Below, piece by piece: positions 5,150 to 6,699 of a DNA stretch of 6,699 bases. Each line of letters opens with the position of its first letter. The stretch's first letter is position 1. Position numbers and translations under genes: made by a program. The stretch lies in assembly GCA_021810735.1 (NCBI GenBank), contig JAJZIF010000211.1, forward strand, positions 1 to 6,699, written 5' to 3'. Origin of the DNA: Acidobacteriota bacterium. GTDB lineage: Bacteria > Acidobacteriota > Terriglobia > Terriglobales > Acidobacteriaceae. The notes under the pieces are model-generated. The model did no database searches. It was not told the DNA's origin and saw nothing but the letters and a program-made list of their open reading frames with translations.

Positions 5150-6699
5150 CTACGGGCGTCGGCCGCCGCCACCGCCGGGACGACCACCACCACCCCCGCC
5201 AGGACGACGGCGACGGCGATTGTTGTTGCCGCCACCTGGACCACGTCCGCCGGGCGAAGAACTGGATGGGCGTGGTCCATCGGCGCGATTGAAGTTGGGA
5301 GCGTCGGTGGACGGTTCTGCTTCATCGTTGAAGTCGTCGCCGCTTTCCAGGACTATCGTGCTGCCGTTCGATGCGGGTTGACGCTCTCCAGCCGCAGCCA
5401 TATCCGGGACATGACCGCCGCCGGCATTTGGATCCGGCAGGCCGAGCTTGATCCGTTGCTCCTTCAGGACGGCCTTGCGCGATAGCTTGATGCGGTTGCC
5501 TTCGATGCCCAATACTTTGACCAACACCTGATCGCCATCGTTCAACTCGTCCGTAACTTCGTTGACGCGATGCTCCGCAATCTCGCTGATGTGCAGCAGG
5601 CCATCTGTACCGGGGAAGATTTCAACGAATGCGCCAAACTCCGCCAGACGGACTACCTTGCCGAGGTAAGTTTTACCAACCTCCGGCACAGCCGTTAGAT
5701 TGCTGATGGTCTCGATTGCGCGGCGCAGGCCATCGGCATCCGAGGATGCAACGTTGACCTTGCCGGTATCGTCGACATCGATCTTGACGCCGGTCGCTTC
5801 GACGATCCCACGAATGGTTTTGCCACCCGGTCCAATCAGATCGCGAATCTTATCGACAGGAATCTGCAGGGTGTGGATGCGCGGAGCAAACTCAGACTTT
5901 TCCGTCTTCGCTTCGCCGAGAACTGCATCCATTTTGTCCAGCAGGAAGATGCGCCCTGCGCGAGCTTGAGCCAGCGCTTCGCGCATAATCTGCCCGGTGA
6001 CGCCTGCGATTTTGATGTCCATCTGCAGCGCGGTGATTCCGTTGCGCGTGCCGGCAACTTTAAAGTCCATGTCGCCGTAATGATCCTCGGCCCCGGCAAT
6101 ATCGGTCAGGATCGCGTAGTTTTCGCCTTCCTTGACCAGGCCCATGGCAATTCCGGCCACAGAGGATTTGAGTGGGATACCGGCATGCATCAGCGCCAGA
6201 CTGGCGCCGCAGACGCTGGCCATCGAAGATGATCCGTTCGATTCCAAAATGTCAGACACAATGCGGATCGTATACGGCGATTCAGCCTCACTGGGAAGAA
6301 CGGCGGAAATCGCCCGCTCCGCTAGTGCTCCGTGGCCCACTTCGCGACGACCCACGCCGGTCATACGTCCAACCTCTCCAACGGAAAACGGAGGAAAGTT
6401 ATAGTGAAGCATGAACTTTTTTCTCTGCTCCCCTTCGAAACTCTCCAGTCGTTGCGAGTCGTCGATCGTGCCCAGGGTTGCGGTGACCAGGGCCTGAGTT
6501 TCGCCGCGAGTAAATAGCGCCGAGCCATGCACACGAGGCAACACGCCGATTTCAATGGATATCTCGCGAATCTCATCGAACTTGCGGCGATCCGGACGAA
6601 CACGGTCCTTGGTGACCTGATCGCGGAAGATGTTTTCGCGCAGCGACTCGTAATACTTTGAAAGCTTGGCCGGAGCGGTTGCATCGTCCGCGGGTGAGG
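5150..6699 (-). CDS. pnp: Polynucleotide phosphorylase (PNPase), C-terminal part
   Basis: PNPase is a trimeric 3'-5' exoribonuclease that phosphorolytically degrades RNA and can also add tails. The frame enters from the right edge, so roughly the first 300 residues (first RNase PH domain and most of the helical linker) are missing; 515 residues are visible. The second RNase PH domain starts near visible residue 38 with RKFDEI, then VLPRVHGSALFTRGETQALVT and LHYNFPPFSVGE. ESNGSSSMASVCG gives the phosphate-binding serines. EDHYGDMDFKVAG carries the two aspartates matching catalytic Asp486 and Asp492 of E. coli. The KH domain (about 280-333) has the loop IGPGGKTI, and the S1 domain (about 340-407) includes GKVVRLAEFGAFVEI and GLLHISEIAEHRV. 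A tail of about 100 residues follows, first acidic, then Gly/Arg-rich, far longer than the short E. coli end. The stop is TAG (5150-5152), followed by a strong terminator. Confidence 0.98.
   Translation of the reverse strand, partial: SPADDATAPAKLSKYYESLRENIFRDQVTKDRVRPDRRKFDEIREISIEIGVLPRVHGSALFTRGETQALVTATLGTIDDSQRLESFEGEQRKKFMLHYNFPPFSVGEVGRMTGVGRREVGHGALAERAISAVLPSEAESPYTIRIVSDILESNGSSSMASVCGASLALMHAGIPLKSSVAGIAMGLVKEGENYAILTDIAGAEDHYGDMDFKVAGTRNGITALQMDIKIAGVTGQIMREALAQARAGRIFLLDKMDAVLGEAKTEKSEFAPRIHTLQIPVDKIRDLIGPGGKTIRGIVEATGVKIDVDDTGKVNVASSDADGLRRAIETISNLTAVPEVGKTYLGKVVRLAEFGAFVEIFPGTDGLLHISEIAEHRVNEVTDELNDGDQVLVKVLGIEGNRIKLSRKAVLKEQRIKLGLPDPNAGGGHVPDMAAAGERQPASNGSTIVLESGDDFNDEAEPSTDAPNFNRADGPRPSSSSPGGRGPGGGNNNRRRRRPGGGGGGRPGGGGGRRP
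5153..5254 (-). repeat. Low-complexity GGX/Arg-coding tract in the 3' end of pnp
   Basis: About 34 codons consist almost only of Gly, Arg, Pro and Asn, built from runs such as PGGRGPGGG, an NNN followed by five Arg, and then PGGGGGGRPGGGGGRRP. At DNA level this is a run of imperfect GGN/CGN trinucleotide repeats (seen as CCN/NCG on the plus strand), which may be prone to length change by slippage. It is inside the coding frame and does not disrupt it. Confidence 0.75.

Noticed and set aside
5120..5485. Plus-strand frame of 121 codons rich in Thr/Ala opposite the pnp tail
   Set aside because: It is the complement of the repetitive Gly/Arg codons; the composition is explained by the repeat, and it starts inside the pnp terminator.
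1..6699. CRISPR, toxin-antitoxin, phage, retron or transposon signatures
   Set aside because: No spaced direct repeats, terminal inverted repeats, transposase, integrase or reverse-transcriptase motifs were seen; codon use and gene packing look like ordinary chromosomal core DNA.

Overview
The window looks like chromosomal core DNA from a GC-rich, Gram-negative-type bacterium. The style of the proteins (the MurA and PNPase sequences, the serine-hydrolase C-terminus, and a PNPase ending in a glycine/arginine-rich tail) reminds me most of Acidobacteriota (Terriglobia). That placement is an inference from recognition, not from a search. I see no rRNA, tRNA, CRISPR array, insertion sequence, phage gene or integration scar.

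Left part, plus strand (1-4141): the C-terminal end of a beta-lactamase-fold serine hydrolase runs off the left edge. It is followed by murQ (N-acetylmuramic acid 6-phosphate etherase), murA (UDP-GlcNAc enolpyruvyl transferase), a small basic tryptophan-rich protein of unknown function, and a Gfo/Idh/MocA-type NAD(P)-dependent oxidoreductase. All five face the same way with gaps of 0-80 bases and no convincing terminator between them, so they may form one transcription unit. A theme can be inferred for the first three: recovery of cell-wall MurNAc (possibly amidase-like serine hydrolase, then MurQ) beside the committed step of new peptidoglycan precursor synthesis (MurA). The link of the small protein and the oxidoreductase to this theme is only positional.

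Right part, minus strand (6699-4157): the C-terminal two thirds of pnp (polynucleotide phosphorylase) enters from the right edge with its second RNase PH domain, KH domain, S1 domain and an unusually long low-complexity tail. It ends in a clear rho-independent terminator. Downstream on the same strand is a 10-helix EamA/DMT-family transporter that converges on the oxidoreductase gene with a gap of only 15 bases.

I did not find a wholly new system. The items most worth a second look are the small conserved-looking protein between murA and the oxidoreductase, the cell-wall recycling/synthesis gene order, the GR-rich PNPase tail, and an inverted repeat in front of murQ.
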